In this document: piece by piece, positions 9,696 through 19,229 of the stretch
Layout of the letters: every line of letters begins with the position of its first letter
Position numbering within the stretch: position 1 is the stretch's first letter
From: Leptolyngbya sp. SIOISBB
GTDB lineage: Bacteria; Cyanobacteriota; Cyanobacteriia; Phormidesmidales; Phormidesmidaceae
DNA length: 64,000 nt
Direction of reading: 5' to 3'
Assembly (NCBI GenBank): GCA_010671905.1
Contig: JAAHII010000001.1
Span: 6,596,026-6,660,025, forward strand
The notes under the pieces: model-generated
Database searches by the model: none
The model's input: only the letters and a program-made list of their open reading frames with translations
Told to the model about the DNA's origin: nothing
Position numbers and translations under genes: made by a program

Positions 9696-9895
9696 TAACG
9701 TCAGTTCGGGTTACAAAAGCTCCCGTCAGATCAGCATCTTGGGGGTGCACTTCCCCTCCTTAGGAGGGAGCAGGGGTGGGTTTTTCAACCCTTTTAAGTC
9801 TCCTTCGGACCTACCCCGCCCTGCGGGCACCCCTCCGCAGAGGGGATTGGGGTCACTGGTTAACTAAGAAACGTTATCCCGAATTCACGTTACTT
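9696..9895. repeat. MITE-like dispersed element, family B, copy 1
   Basis: A 200-bp element starting TAACGTCAGTTCGGGTTA and ending with its imperfect inverse (TTATCCCGAATTCACGTTA). The interior has GC-rich palindromic blocks (CCCCTCCGCAGAGGGG and a CCGCCCTGCGG core). Copy 2 lies at 20556-20726. The 9559-9964 reading frames that cross it are not genes. Confidence 0.7.
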
Positions 9896-10287
9896 AGAGC
9901 CTGTCATCATTGCGTAGTCAAATCCTTTCAGCAAAGGAACGACAGCCCCTCGCCGGTTGAGTGAATGCGGGCGCGGCAATGCTTAGCCCCAAGGGTTCCT
10001 GGGATTCATTGATGACGTGCCCTATGGGATTTCGGCAAGCTGCAGAGGGACTTTGAACTGCATTCAAGACAACCCATTGTTTCCTTCTCAGGCCTCACTC
10101 GGTGGTGAACTTCAGACCGCACCTCATTGACAAAACTCTGGCTACAGCAGATCTAAAACAAATCTCCACTTACTAGAGATTATTGAATATAGGCTCTACA
10201 CTCCTGATCAGGGTTTGATATGGCTGATGGCAATCTAGAGTTGCGAATTACGACTTAGCGTCACGGGTGCTCTCTTTGAAAAAGTGT
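9896..10287. other. Upstream region of the porin-ABC operon
   Basis: About 390 bases without a gene between repeat B1 and the porin. It must contain the promoter of the porin gene. I see no clear metal-responsive operator or RNA element by eye. Confidence 0.35.
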
Positions 10288-12090
10288 ATGAAGTATGGAA
10301 ATTTCCTCGGTGTCGCGCTCGGCGTCACCCTGGGCTTGGGTGTGCAGGAAAGCTGGGCAGCTTCGGCGGTCAAGACTAACGCGACGAAGCCAGAGGCACC
10401 GGGTTGGTCGATCGCGGCTGTAGATCCTGGGATAACGGCCAATAATATTAGGCCGACGTTTGCCGCGATCGCTCCCTTCAGTAACCAGGTTGCCGAGCTC
10501 GCGCCCAATGCCCCCGCCGAAAATTTGTCCCATGATGCGCTACCAACGTTAGAGCCTGAAGTATTTGCAGCGAATGCGGCAGAGTCTCCGGTGACGGCTC
10601 CTGCAGCAGAGGCGATCGCTAACGTATCCACCATTGACGAACTCGCCGACGTGTCACCCGGTGACTGGGCCTATCAAGCCCTGCAAAGCTTAGTTGACGA
10701 TTACGGCTGCATTGAGGGCTATCCCGACGAAACCTTTCGGGGCGATCGCTCCCTCACCCGCTCTGAATTTGCTGCGGGTTTGGACAAATGCTTATCGGAG
10801 GTGCAAGTCCTAGCCGGGCTGAATCCCCTTGCCGGAGAGGGCTTACTTCGCTCAAGTGGTCCGTCGATACAGCGACTACAGGCCGAGTTTCGAGAAGAAC
10901 TTGATTTGCTTACAAATCGAGTTGACATCCTTGAAGCGGAAACCGCTGAGCTGCGGACCAATGCTTTTTCCACCACGACGCGGCTGCGAGGCGAGGTGGT
11001 GTTTTCGCTGGAGCAGCTCTTAGGTGGGGATAAGGCGAATGGCAGCGGTGATGACTTACCAGAAACGCTAGTCTTTGGCAGTCGGGCTCGGTTAAATTTC
11101 AACACGAGTTTTACGGGACGCGATTTACTCAAAATCCGGCTCGATGCCCTGGAGCCCAATCGGTTCAACGTGCCGGTCACGGGTACCAACATGACCCGCT
11201 TGGCGTTCGATCGCACTAATAATAACGATTTCGACATTGGCAAGTTTTTCTATCGGTTTCCGGTGGGCGATCGCCTCTCCCTGCACATTGATGCGGCGCG
11301 GGGGGCTTATCAGGGCAATGTTTCCAGCACCTTTAACCCCGGCTTAGCCAATCCGATTTCTGGGGTGGTGTCGCGGTTTGGCCGCTTCAACCCCATTTAC
11401 TATCAGGGAGCTTTGGGCACGGGCATCACGGGTGTCTACGACCTGGCTCCCAATCTGGCCTTTTCCGCCGGTTACCTGTCGCGGGCACCGGGGTCGAATA
11501 ATCCTGATGACGGTGGTTTGTTTGGCAGCGGCTACACGGCGCTGGCCCAGCTCGACTATCGCCCCACGGAGTCTTGGCGGCTGGGTTTGGCATATGCTCG
11601 CTCTTCCTATCCAGCGGGGAACGTGGCCGTTGCTGCAGGTACCGGCAGCCGGTTGGCAAATGCGCCCTTTGGCGGCAACGTGGCGACCTCTGCCAATCAC
11701 TTGGGCCTGCAGTCTACTCTGAAGTTGGGCAGTGCCAACCTGTCGGGTTGGGCGGGGTTAAGTTTCGCCACAGCGGAATCTGACCGAGGGGTGGTGGATG
11801 AGGGTGACGATGCCACGCTCTTGAACTGGGCCGTGACCCTGGGACTGCCAAACTTAGGTGGTCAGGGAAATTTGGGCGGTTTGGTGGTGGGCAATCCGCC
11901 CCGGGTGTTGAGCAATAGCGGTGGCGCTGATGAAGATGACTCGACCTGGCACCTGGAGGCGTTTTACCGCTATCGGGTGACTCAAAACATCTCGCTAATT
12001 CCCGGCTTTTTTGTGTTGATTAATCCGGAAAACAACAGTGCCAACGACACCATTTGGGTCGGCAGTTTCCGCACGGTGTTTGAATTTTGA
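10288..12090 (+). CDS. SLH-domain OprB-type porin (cyanobacterial iron-uptake porin family)
   Basis: An outer-membrane beta-barrel of about 600 residues. The N-terminus is a signal peptide (MKYGNFLGVALGVTLGLGVQ, then ESWAA). One S-layer-homology domain follows at about residues 120-170 (VSPGDWAYQALQSLVDDYGCIEGYP), which in this family binds peptidoglycan-linked polymer. A short coiled coil (about 195-225) leads into a carbohydrate-selective-porin/OprB-like barrel that ends with Phe (RTVFEF), the usual outer-membrane assembly signal. Cyanobacterial members have been linked to inorganic ion, including iron, permeation. A GTG at 10267 in the same frame is an alternative start. An ABC importer begins 36 bases downstream, so porin and importer probably serve one substrate. 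Confidence 0.88.
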   Translation: MKYGNFLGVALGVTLGLGVQESWAASAVKTNATKPEAPGWSIAAVDPGITANNIRPTFAAIAPFSNQVAELAPNAPAENLSHDALPTLEPEVFAANAAESPVTAPAAEAIANVSTIDELADVSPGDWAYQALQSLVDDYGCIEGYPDETFRGDRSLTRSEFAAGLDKCLSEVQVLAGLNPLAGEGLLRSSGPSIQRLQAEFREELDLLTNRVDILEAETAELRTNAFSTTTRLRGEVVFSLEQLLGGDKANGSGDDLPETLVFGSRARLNFNTSFTGRDLLKIRLDALEPNRFNVPVTGTNMTRLAFDRTNNNDFDIGKFFYRFPVGDRLSLHIDAARGAYQGNVSSTFNPGLANPISGVVSRFGRFNPIYYQGALGTGITGVYDLAPNLAFSAGYLSRAPGSNNPDDGGLFGSGYTALAQLDYRPTESWRLGLAYARSSYPAGNVAVAAGTGSRLANAPFGGNVATSANHLGLQSTLKLGSANLSGWAGLSFATAESDRGVVDEGDDATLLNWAVTLGLPNLGGQGNLGGLVVGNPPRVLSNSGGADEDDSTWHLEAFYRYRVTQNISLIPGFFVLINPENNSANDTIWVGSFRTVFEF

Positions 12091-12126
12091 GTTTTGAATT
12101 CTAAATTTTGAATTTCTAGGATACCG

Positions 12127-12954
12127 ATGGTTTCTCGTCAGTCGATCGCGAAGAAAATCTCTCTCGAAACCGCGATCGCTCGACCGTCGCGCTTCCGCTC
12201 GGTGCTCTTAAGCCTGAGCATGCTGGGGCTGCTGCTGGGGCTCTGGCAGTGGGGCGCACAGCAGTATACCCCCGTTATTTTGCCGGCTCCCGTGGTCGTC
12301 TTAACAGCACTGCGATCGCTCCTCGGAGAAGCACGGTTGTGGGCCGCGATCGCGGCGACGACGTTCCATGTCGTGACAGGCTTTGGATTGGCGTTAGCGA
12401 TCGGAGGCCTGTTAGGACTCGTCGCCGGGCGACAACCTTGGGTGCAGCCCGCCCTCGCCCCCATTTCTGTCGCGCTGTTGGGCATACCGCCGATCGCCTG
12501 GCTGGTGCTAACAATGGTGTGGTTTGGGCTAGGCCATGCCAACTCAATTTTCACCGTTGCCGTCACCGTCGGGCCGCTGGTGTTTGCTGGGGTGGCGGCG
12601 GCGGTCAGGGGCCTTGACCCGGATTTGGTGGCCGTGGCCCAGGTCTACCGCCTGGAGGGGAAAGCCCGCTTGCAATCTCTGGACTGGCCCCAGGTGGTGT
12701 CGCGACTACTGCCCGTACTCGTGGCCGGATTGGGCCTAGCCTGGCGAGTGGCGATCATGGCGGAGGTGCTGGCCACACCGGACGGTATCGGCGCGGAGCT
12801 GAACACCGCCCGCGCCAACCTGGATACCGCCGAGGTCATGGCCTGGATTGCGGTAGCGATCGCCTTGGTGTTGACCTCCGATACCTTGCTGCGCACTCTC
12901 CAGGGACGACTGTTGCCCTGGCAGGCCGCGGCCTCTAGCAGTCGGGGCAGGTGA
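12127..12954 (+). CDS. ABC transporter permease, NitT/TauT (SsuC-like) family
   Basis: Inner-membrane channel subunit, 275 residues with about six transmembrane helices beginning near residue 24. The permease loop that docks the ATPase is visible as EGKARLQSLDWPQVVSRLLPVLVAGLGLAW, and the PPIAWLVLTMVWFGLGHANSIF segment is typical of nitrate/sulfonate/taurine-type permeases. ATG 12127 has AGGATA upstream. The ATPase gene starts six bases after its stop, so the genes are surely co-transcribed. The substrate cannot be read from the permease. Confidence 0.88.
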   Translation: MVSRQSIAKKISLETAIARPSRFRSVLLSLSMLGLLLGLWQWGAQQYTPVILPAPVVVLTALRSLLGEARLWAAIAATTFHVVTGFGLALAIGGLLGLVAGRQPWVQPALAPISVALLGIPPIAWLVLTMVWFGLGHANSIFTVAVTVGPLVFAGVAAAVRGLDPDLVAVAQVYRLEGKARLQSLDWPQVVSRLLPVLVAGLGLAWRVAIMAEVLATPDGIGAELNTARANLDTAEVMAWIAVAIALVLTSDTLLRTLQGRLLPWQAAASSSRGR

Positions 12955-12960
12955 ACTGTC

Positions 12961-13719
12961 ATGAAGCCATTGCTGGACCAAATTCACCACCATTACGGAT
13001 CGCGACGGGTGCTGGCAGACATCTCCCTAACAGTGGCTCCCGGCGAAATTGTGTCGCTGATGGGGCCGTCGGGCTGCGGCAAAACCACCCTGCTCAATCT
13101 GCTGGCGGGCTTGCTGTCGCCCACAGCAGGCACCGTTGAGCACTGGGCCATCCCCACCGCTTACGTTTTCCAAGAACCGCGCCTGTTCCCCTGGTACACC
13201 GTGCTGGAGAACATCGCTCTGGGTTTAAAGGCGCAGGGCATGGCGCGACGCCAGCGCTTACAGCGAGCCCGCACCCTAGCCGAATCCGTTGGGCTCGCAA
13301 CAGCGGCGCATCTCTATCCGCCGCAACTCAGCGGTGGCATGAAACAGCGGGTCAACCTAGCCCGCGCCTTTGCCATCCAGCCTCAACTCCTCTTGTTAGA
13401 TGAACCCTTTAGTTCGGTGGATATGGGCACCCGCCAGCAGTTACAGCAGCTGGTGATGACCTGGGTGCAGCAGCACCAAACCACGGCGATTTTGGTCACC
13501 CACGATCTCGCGGAGGCGGTGGTGATGGGCGATCGCCTCCTCGTGTTATCTCCCTGTCCCGCCCGTATTGTCTCCTGGTGGCACAGCGATCGCCCGCCCC
13601 ACCAGCGTGACCCGGCCTACGTCTACCGCACCCTATCGGACCTGCAAACCCGACCCGAAATCGCCGCCAGCTTTAACCTCAATCCCGCTTTGGAACCTGC
13701 TCGGAGTTTCACCCCATGA
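12961..13719 (+). CDS. ABC transporter ATP-binding protein, NitT/TauT family
   Basis: Cytoplasmic ATPase of 252 residues with every ABC motif: Walker A GPSGCGKTT, Q-loop region VFQEPRLFPWYTVLENI, signature LSGGMKQR, Walker B LLLLDEPF and the switch histidine in VTHD. Its C-terminal extension (PARIVSWWHSDRPP) is like that of SsuB/TauB/NrtD-type proteins. Its TGA stop overlaps the ATG of the downstream binding-protein gene (ATGA at 13716-13719), a sign of translational coupling. The gene itself looks fully functional. Confidence 0.9.
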   Translation: MKPLLDQIHHHYGSRRVLADISLTVAPGEIVSLMGPSGCGKTTLLNLLAGLLSPTAGTVEHWAIPTAYVFQEPRLFPWYTVLENIALGLKAQGMARRQRLQRARTLAESVGLATAAHLYPPQLSGGMKQRVNLARAFAIQPQLLLLDEPFSSVDMGTRQQLQQLVMTWVQQHQTTAILVTHDLAEAVVMGDRLLVLSPCPARIVSWWHSDRPPHQRDPAYVYRTLSDLQTRPEIAASFNLNPALEPARSFTP

Positions 13720-14718
13720 CTTTTCATCGTCGTCAGTTTTTGCAATTTATGACTGCCAGCTTGGGCCTCTCCATCGCTGCTGGCTGCGGTCGATCCACGA
13801 CCTCAGTGGGGGAGTAAGCTGCCGTCCCTGGGTATTGGCGGCTCACCGATTTTGCTGGCCATTCCCCTGGCGTATCTGATGGAAATGAGTAGCCTGCCGG
13901 AAGCGATCGCGGATATCGAATTTTTTACCGTCCGCAACCACGAGCAGATCAAGGCACTGCTGACCTCCGAACAGGGACAAATTACCGCCAATCCCACTCT
14001 GCTAGCAGCGGGTCTGTACCAACAAGAGGTGCCGCTGCAGCTGCTGAACGTGATGATTTGGGGGAATATTTATGTGCTTTCCAGTGAGGGAGCGATCGCG
14101 AGTTGGTCAGATCTGCGCGGCAAGACGGTGCTGATTCCCTTCAAAGGCAGCATGCCGGAAATGATCTTCCGCTTCCTCGCCATGCAGTCCGGCCTGCAGC
14201 CCGACCAAGACGTTACCATCCAGTCCACTCAAGATTTTCAGAGCACCGCCCAACTGCTGCTGACGGGGGCAGCTGATGCCGGTGTGTTTGCCGAACCCCA
14301 CGCCAGCAACGTCGTGGCAAAATCCCAAGAGCAGGGCTCTCCCCTCGCCTACAGTTTGGATTTCAAAGCTGCCTGGGGCGAAGTCACCGGACAAGAGGCT
14401 CGTTTTCCCCAAGCCGGGGTGTCCGTGCTCAACAGCCTCGTCAACGACCATCCCGACGTGGTGGAGCTGATTCAAACGGAACTGCGCAACTCCCTCGACT
14501 GGATTCAGCAAAACCCCACCGCCGCCGCCGAACTCGGTGCCCAATATATGGATACCCCCGCCCCCATCATCGAGCAGTCCCTCCAGACCAACCTGTTTGA
14601 ACACCTCACCGCCGCTGAAGCCCAACCGGAATTAGAGGTGTTTTACCAATCCCTGCAGCAAGTGAATCCTCAACTTTTGAAGGGGCAACTTCCCAATGCT
14701 GATTTTTATGCCGGGTAG
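13716..14718 (+). pseudogene. ABC transporter substrate-binding lipoprotein, frameshifted
   Basis: The third gene of the importer operon. From ATG 13716 the frame encodes a Tat-like, lipoprotein signal (RRQFLQF, then lipobox SIAAGC), but ends at TAA 13815-13817 after 33 codons. The frame one base over continues without interruption (KLPSLGIGGSPILLAIPLAY) to 14718 and encodes the rest of a periplasmic NitT/TauT-type binding protein of about 333 residues in total. Removing one G from the GGGGG run at 13808-13812 restores a single frame reading TTSVGSKLPSL. The mature part has typical features (WSDLRGKTVLIPFKGSMPEM, AQLLLTGAADAGVFAEPHAS). Partial tail copies occur at 16379-16609 and 18058-18123. 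It is either a real pseudogene or a homopolymer error. Confidence 0.8.
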
Positions 14719-14834
14719 AAAAATGATGAAGGCAGAACCACATTGATCCTGTTTTCCAGTTGCTATTGTGTTCTGTAATGCTTTTTTCTAGAGCTATATA
14801 GAACAGGGCTTTTGCTAGTCAAGCAACACACTTA

Positions 14835-15276
14835 CTATTTCGTCTTTCTCAGCATCATACTCATGATAGAACTGTACGAGAACCCACAATTCTTGTAGAA
14901 GGATGCAGCTGAGCTATCTTGCATCGTTAGGAGATAAATCATGCTGATGTCTTTTGTCGACAAGACTACTATAAAGAGTCTCAATAATTTTCGTTCCAAT
15001 GCCACTTCTCTGCCTGTTAGGACATACACACATTTCTTTCAAGTAAAAGTGCTGTCCTTCATACGAGACTTCGGCAAAGCCGAGAGCGAAACCGGAGACT
15101 TTATCCTCCTCAATCGCGACGATGCCGTAGAAACCTGGCGTGGCGTAGCAATCTTCCAGTCTTTTTGAGGCTGTTTCAAAGCTCCAGCTTTCATGCCAAG
15201 GTGAGCCATTAAAGACTTCAACAAATAAATTGGAGCAGCCTTTCAGATGAGAAGAATCGATGGGTTCAAACTTCAT
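14835..15276 (-). pseudogene. GNAT-family N-acetyltransferase, frameshifted
   Basis: The N-terminal part (start ATG 15276) reads as a GNAT enzyme with the acetyl-CoA motif RQRSGIGTKIIETLY, but the frame then ends early. The neighbouring frame supplies the missing C-terminus with the usual late strand and helix (MIYLLTMQDSSAASFYKNCGF). Removing one base from the TTTT run at 14952-14955 (AAAA in the coding sense) joins them as SLVDKDISMIYLLTM, about 146 residues. The acetyl acceptor is unknown. It lies opposite to the ABC operon and next to repeat A2. Confidence 0.75.
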
Positions 15277-15371
15277 AACGGTTTATGACTGCTTTGCTTG
15301 CTGGAATCGCTCTAGAATGCTGTTGATAAAGGTTTCGCCATCGACCGGAGCGGTACGCTTTACTCTGTTTA

Positions 15372-15551
15372 CTAGTACTGCTCGGCGTAAATTTGACCGC
15401 CCATTGGCCCTCATTGGCCCTCACCCCTAAATCCCTCTCCCAACATTGGGAGAGGGACTTCTGCTAACTTGCTCCCCTTCTCTCAGTTTTTGGGAGAAGG
15501 GGCCGGGGATGAGGGCGGATCGGTATTGAGACTTATGCCGCTGGGTACTAG
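15372..15551. repeat. MITE-like dispersed element, family A, copy 2 (reverse)
   Basis: A 180-bp copy of the family A element in reverse orientation relative to 1977-2170. It begins CTAGTACTGCTCGGCGTAAA and ends GCATAAGT-like sequence reversed (ACTTATGCCGCTGGGTACTAG). It keeps both internal hairpins (CCCTCTCCCAACATTGGGAGAGGG and a CCTTCTCTCAG...GGGAGAAGG stem). Both termini read CTAG, which could be a target duplication or part of the terminal repeat. Confidence 0.75.
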
Positions 15552-15666
15552 GGTAAGTTGAACCACATTAGGGCTGATTCAAACGGCACTGCAAGCGGTG
15601 TCGGATTATCCAGGTGCGTGTTCTGCAGGGAGATTAAGATTAAAACAACAGTGATCGGGCAAGCCT

Positions 15667-16308
15667 ATGGTTGCTACCGCTAATGTTACCGTTCCCCAAC
15701 CCATCGGCGAAAAGCGGGTGGCTTTTCACCACCTTGACTGGCAGGCCTACCAGCAAATTCTGCAAGCCCTGGGTGAATCCCGCTCGGCCCGCCTGACCTA
15801 CGACCGGGGAGTTTTAGAAATCACCATGCCCCTAGAAGATCATGAATTCGCCGCTGAGTTAATGGGTCGATTCATCTATTTTCTGGTGTCAGAGCTAGGT
15901 CAACGCATCAAATCCATGCGCTCTACCACCATCGAAAGGGAAGATCTGAACCGCAGTCCGGAACCAGACAATGCGTTTTATATCAAAAATCAGCCTCGGG
16001 TGGCCGGACGCACGGTCAATTTTCAGGACGATCCCCCGCCGGACTTGGTGGTAGAGGTAGATATTACCCATACCGACATCGATAAACTGAGTCTTTATGC
16101 AGCCCTGGGGGTGCCCGAATTCTGGCGTTTCAACGGCAAAGAATGGCGGATTTACCAGCTTCAGGATGGCCGCTATGAGGAACAGGAAGTCAGCCCGACT
16201 TTTCCCTTTGTGCCCAAAGCCAAACTCTATGAATTTCTGACTTTGGCCCGGCAGGATGAAATTGAGGCGGAAAAATCCCTTCGAGCCTGGATCAAACAGC
16301 AGAAGTAA
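15667..16308 (+). CDS. Uma2 family protein (DUF820, restriction-endonuclease-like fold)
   Basis: A 213-residue member of the Uma2 family, greatly expanded in cyanobacteria. The nuclease-like core is recognisable: E-rich first helix (LEDHEFAAELMGRFIYFLVSELG), then PDNAFYIKN, the strand PPPDLVVEVDITH with the conserved D/E-V-E pattern, and a following GVPEFWRFNGKEWRIYQL block. The fold predicts Mg-dependent nuclease activity, but no cellular role is established for the family. A second Uma2 gene of a different subgroup is at 17376-17942. Both sit among tails of the ABC binding-protein gene. Confidence 0.88.
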   Translation: MVATANVTVPQPIGEKRVAFHHLDWQAYQQILQALGESRSARLTYDRGVLEITMPLEDHEFAAELMGRFIYFLVSELGQRIKSMRSTTIEREDLNRSPEPDNAFYIKNQPRVAGRTVNFQDDPPPDLVVEVDITHTDIDKLSLYAALGVPEFWRFNGKEWRIYQLQDGRYEEQEVSPTFPFVPKAKLYEFLTLARQDEIEAEKSLRAWIKQQK

Positions 16309-16378
16309 CTGCAATAGGGGTGATGGGCACTACCTACCCTACGGCTAGAGGGGTTTTACTTGTAAAGTCACTTTTACC

Positions 16379-16609
16379 TTCACTCCCCTCAACTGGCTTC
16401 AGCAAAACCCCACCGCCGCCGCCGAACTTGGTGCCCAATACATGGACACCCCCGCCCCCATTATCGAGCAGTCCCTCAACACCAAACTCTTTGAACAAGT
16501 CACCGCCGCCGCCCAACCGGAATTAGAGATGTTTTATCAACCCCTCCAGCAAGTGAATCCTAAGCTATTGGAAGGCGAGCTTCCTAATGTTGATTTCTAT
16601 GCTGAATAG
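16379..16609 (+). pseudogene. 3' fragment of an ABC substrate-binding protein gene (tail copy 2)
   Basis: Seventy-six codons in frame that match the C-terminus of the binding protein ending at 14718: QQNPTAAAELGAQYMDTPAP and FYQPLQQVNPKLLEGELPNV are almost identical to the intact tail. The similarity continues past the stop codon (TAGAAAA, then a purine-rich block and AGAACT), so it is DNA-level duplication, not chance. There is no start or 5' part. The reading frame 16320-16526 in another phase is a shadow. Confidence 0.85.
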
Positions 16610-16655
16610 AAAAGATTGCGGTAGAACTGTGCTGACAATGTCCCTTCATAGCGAA

Positions 16656-17040
16656 TCAGCTCACCGATGGCGGATTCCTAGAAGTGTCTGAATTATCAAC
16701 TGGCATTGCGGGATCGACATTCAGTGCAGCACATTGTTGGGCACTTCGCGTTGCCATCTTCACATACTCATTTACTAGAAGCCGAAAACCAGCCACCCAA
16801 AGGATCACATCTGCAAGCGTTGCCAAATGCCAAAAACCCCAAAAAAGTCCATGAAGGCCCAACGTCTGGTATCCAAGATGCCAACAACAACATCGCACCA
16901 ACTCCACTAGAAATAGCAATCAGAAGGAAGCCGCGTTTACGTGTGTCCTGATACGTAGTGATGGTGAGCACAAACACGAACAGGTTCGCTAGAAGATAGG
17001 CGAAACTGACAAAATTGCTGATAAATACTGGAAGTGGCAT
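16656..17040 (-). pseudogene. Small membrane protein with three hydrophobic segments, frameshifted
   Basis: From ATG 17040 the frame encodes MPLPVFISNFVSFAYLLANL and a second hydrophobic segment (GFLLIAISSGVGAMLLLASW). It then drifts out of frame. The adjacent frame supplies a third segment and a short tail (ATLADVILWVAGFRLLVNEY). Removing one base from the run of six A (16851-16856, TTTTTT in the coding sense) gives WTFWGFWHLATLADVILW in one frame. The family is unknown to me. It could be genuine decay or a base-calling error. Confidence 0.6.
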
Positions 17041-17212
17041 TTTGAATCTGCCCAACTACTTGTTGTTAGAAAGCGACATACTACACAACACCTAAAATTC
17101 GGTAAAAACAAGTCAGCATCAATCTCTCCCCTGCGTTGGATCGCGATGGAGATGAATTCAGTCTAGTCCAATACATCAGAGACAATACAATCTATCTATC
17201 GTTTGCTCATGA

Positions 17213-17332
17213 GCCGTTTGTATAGACTGAAGCCTGGGTTGATTGAGGCACTTTTCAAGAGGTTGTTGGTTAAGCAATGATGTTCGGCGCAGACTTTTGG
17301 TCATTTCTGATTGTGTATTGGCAGCGATCGCT
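17213..17332. repeat. Diverged dispersed repeat C, copy 1
   Basis: About 120 bases similar to 20761-20873: shared blocks include GATTGAGG/GATTAAGG, CAATGATGT and TGTGTATT followed by CAGCGATCGC. No coding potential. It lies downstream (3') of the Uma2 gene. Confidence 0.5.
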
Positions 17333-17375
17333 CAATAGCCTCATCAGTCTCAGGCAGACTTGTTTGAGAAGTTTT

Positions 17376-17942
17376 CTAGCGGACTTGGAGCCAGCCGAAA
17401 AGCTTGCTGACGCTGAGGTTTAGTGCTTCGGCAAAAGAGGGTACGGGCAGGATGTCTTCAGCCAATTCAAGCGAAGTGAGGCGCTTGTTCGGATCGTAGA
17501 CTTGCACAAGTCGTTCGCCAGGATCGATTAGCCAACCAAGCTGACAGCCGTGATCGAGGCAGTGCAAAATATTGCTGGCAACCCGAGTTGAGGATTGTTC
17601 GGGACTAAGGATTTCGATCGTCCAGTCAGGCTGGGCACTGAAAGTATTAGCAATGCTGCCATCTTCGTTAGTGGGTATCCGTGCCCACTGGAAGACGGCA
17701 ATATCAGGGACAGTGGAGCGCCCCCCAAATGTGCAACGTAGTTCGGGTAGGGCCAGAGCAATTTGGTCATCTTCGACAGCAGTATTGATGGCGCTCATCA
17801 GCTTTTGCTGAATGCGGCTATGTTGACCCTGGGGCATCGGCTTTTGGATGATGTGTCCGTCGATATATTCGCTGGCGGGTTTGGTTTCTGGCTGTCGCAG
17901 AAATTCATCAAGGGTGATGGGTTTGGAGGGGGTTTGAACCAT
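17376..17942 (-). CDS. Uma2 family protein (DUF820)
   Basis: A complete 188-residue Uma2-family protein. Visible landmarks are the N-terminal PITLDEFLRQPETKPASEYI, the QHSRIQQKLM helix, LRCTFGGRSTVPDIAVFQW, the strand PDWTIEILSPEQ with the conserved D-x-E pattern and the C-terminal HGCQLGWLIDPGERLVQVY. These match the restriction-endonuclease-like core. Start ATG 17942 is unambiguous. The biological role is unknown. Confidence 0.9.
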   Translation of the reverse strand: MVQTPSKPITLDEFLRQPETKPASEYIDGHIIQKPMPQGQHSRIQQKLMSAINTAVEDDQIALALPELRCTFGGRSTVPDIAVFQWARIPTNEDGSIANTFSAQPDWTIEILSPEQSSTRVASNILHCLDHGCQLGWLIDPGERLVQVYDPNKRLTSLELAEDILPVPSFAEALNLSVSKLFGWLQVR

Positions 17943-18057
17943 CAGCCATTACCTAGGCTAGCTATGTCACATCCTAATTCAACTCGCAAACTGATTGTTA
18001 GGAGAAGGCTGGAAAGCGTGAACGTTCTTTAGAATGCTTCATGTTCGTGGGCGATCG

Positions 18058-18123
18058 CCCCCTCAAAGCCCAGAAAGCGATCGCCAGGGCCAGCTTTCTA
18101 GCGCTGATATTTATGCCGGATAG
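18058..18123 (+). pseudogene. Short 3' remnant of the ABC substrate-binding protein gene (tail copy 3)
   Basis: The last codons read QGQLSSADIYAG then TAG, matching KGQLPNADFYAG-stop of the binding protein at 14718. The bases after the stop (TAGAAA ... GATAGAACT) also match the sequence after copies 1 and 2. It is too short to recognise without those copies. Confidence 0.65.
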
Positions 18124-18224
18124 AAACGCTGACGATAGAACTCTTTTGAGAGTGTCTGGTCGTCACGATGGAGACTCCATCAACTTGTGATCTTGTAAGA
18201 CTCGGAAGTGAAAACAGCTATTCG

Positions 18225-19229
18225 TTAAGGTCGAGACATTTCACGGACGACATCTGGCGTTTTCCCCGTCCAAATGTGAAACGCTCGAAAGAAGGAACTC
18301 GGTTCACGATAGCCGAGCAGAAATGAAATTTCTGCACTGGAATAAGGCGTCTGGGTGAGATAGTGCTTAGCGAGTTCCGCTCGCAGGCTGCTCAATTCTT
18401 GCTGGAAGCTAGTTTCTTCTTCTCGCAGTCGTCGCTGCAACGTCCGAGTGCTAATGGCCAACCGCCGAGCGACATCGGCCATCGAACACTCACCGCTAGC
18501 GAGAATTTCCATCAGGCAGGCCCGGACGCGATCGCGAAATTGGGCCTCTATATTCAGATGCCTCAACTGCTGGTTGAGGTTTGGTTCAAAGATGGACCAC
18601 ATCCCCACATTGGAGGTTAGGAAAGGCTTCTGAGCATCGATAGCGGCAAAGGTGACTTCGTTAAATTGGTCGACAGTCACTGAGGTGCCAAAAAAGTCGG
18701 CATATTGCTCCGCTGCTGGCAGTGGCTGAGTGGTTTTGATCGCCACAGGAATGATCCGTTCTCGGGTTGCCAAACGCATCAGGTGTACGAAAAACACCAG
18801 CTCTGTAGCAATTAAAGCAATGGGCAAGGATGGATTGCCTGGCAGTTCTCCCAGGGTGAGCGTGGTCTGCTGTGGGGTGACTGTAACCTGGAGCTGTAAG
18901 GGGCCAATCAGGGGCTTGTACTGGGCTAATCGCTTAAAGGCCCGGTTAGCGTTCTCGCTGCAAAAGCAGGCGAAAATGGGTGGACTGAAAGACTCTACAG
19001 AGATTGCCTGCCCCACCCGCAACGGAAACGCCGGGTCACTAGAAAGTAGAGTTTCCAGCCCCTGCCACAACCGAAAATATTCCTCAGTCGAGAGCTGGGG
19101 CGTCGGCTGGCTAAAGAGATCTAGGGGTAGACGGGCATGGCGCAGCACATCCTGAGGTGACAAACCCAGATCTTTTAAGATGATCTGGGTACCAGGACTC
19201 AAGGTGAATTTCTGGCTGAATGGGGTCAT
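18225..19229 (-). CDS. AraC-family transcriptional regulator
   Basis: A 334-residue regulator from the start ATG 19229. Residues about 20-210 form the 'arabinose-binding'-type N-terminal domain found in OruR/AraC-like regulators, and the C-terminal 100 residues carry two helix-turn-helix motifs (MADVARRLAISTRTLQRRL and SSAEISFLLGYREPSSFFRAF). The ATG overlaps the TGA of the upstream SDR gene (ATGA), so the two are co-translated. A longer frame from 19292 would overlap the SDR gene and is not preferred. The regulator probably controls its partner or a related small-molecule pathway. Confidence 0.9.
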   Translation of the reverse strand: MTPFSQKFTLSPGTQIILKDLGLSPQDVLRHARLPLDLFSQPTPQLSTEEYFRLWQGLETLLSSDPAFPLRVGQAISVESFSPPIFACFCSENANRAFKRLAQYKPLIGPLQLQVTVTPQQTTLTLGELPGNPSLPIALIATELVFFVHLMRLATRERIIPVAIKTTQPLPAAEQYADFFGTSVTVDQFNEVTFAAIDAQKPFLTSNVGMWSIFEPNLNQQLRHLNIEAQFRDRVRACLMEILASGECSMADVARRLAISTRTLQRRLREEETSFQQELSSLRAELAKHYLTQTPYSSAEISFLLGYREPSSFFRAFHIWTGKTPDVVREMSRP

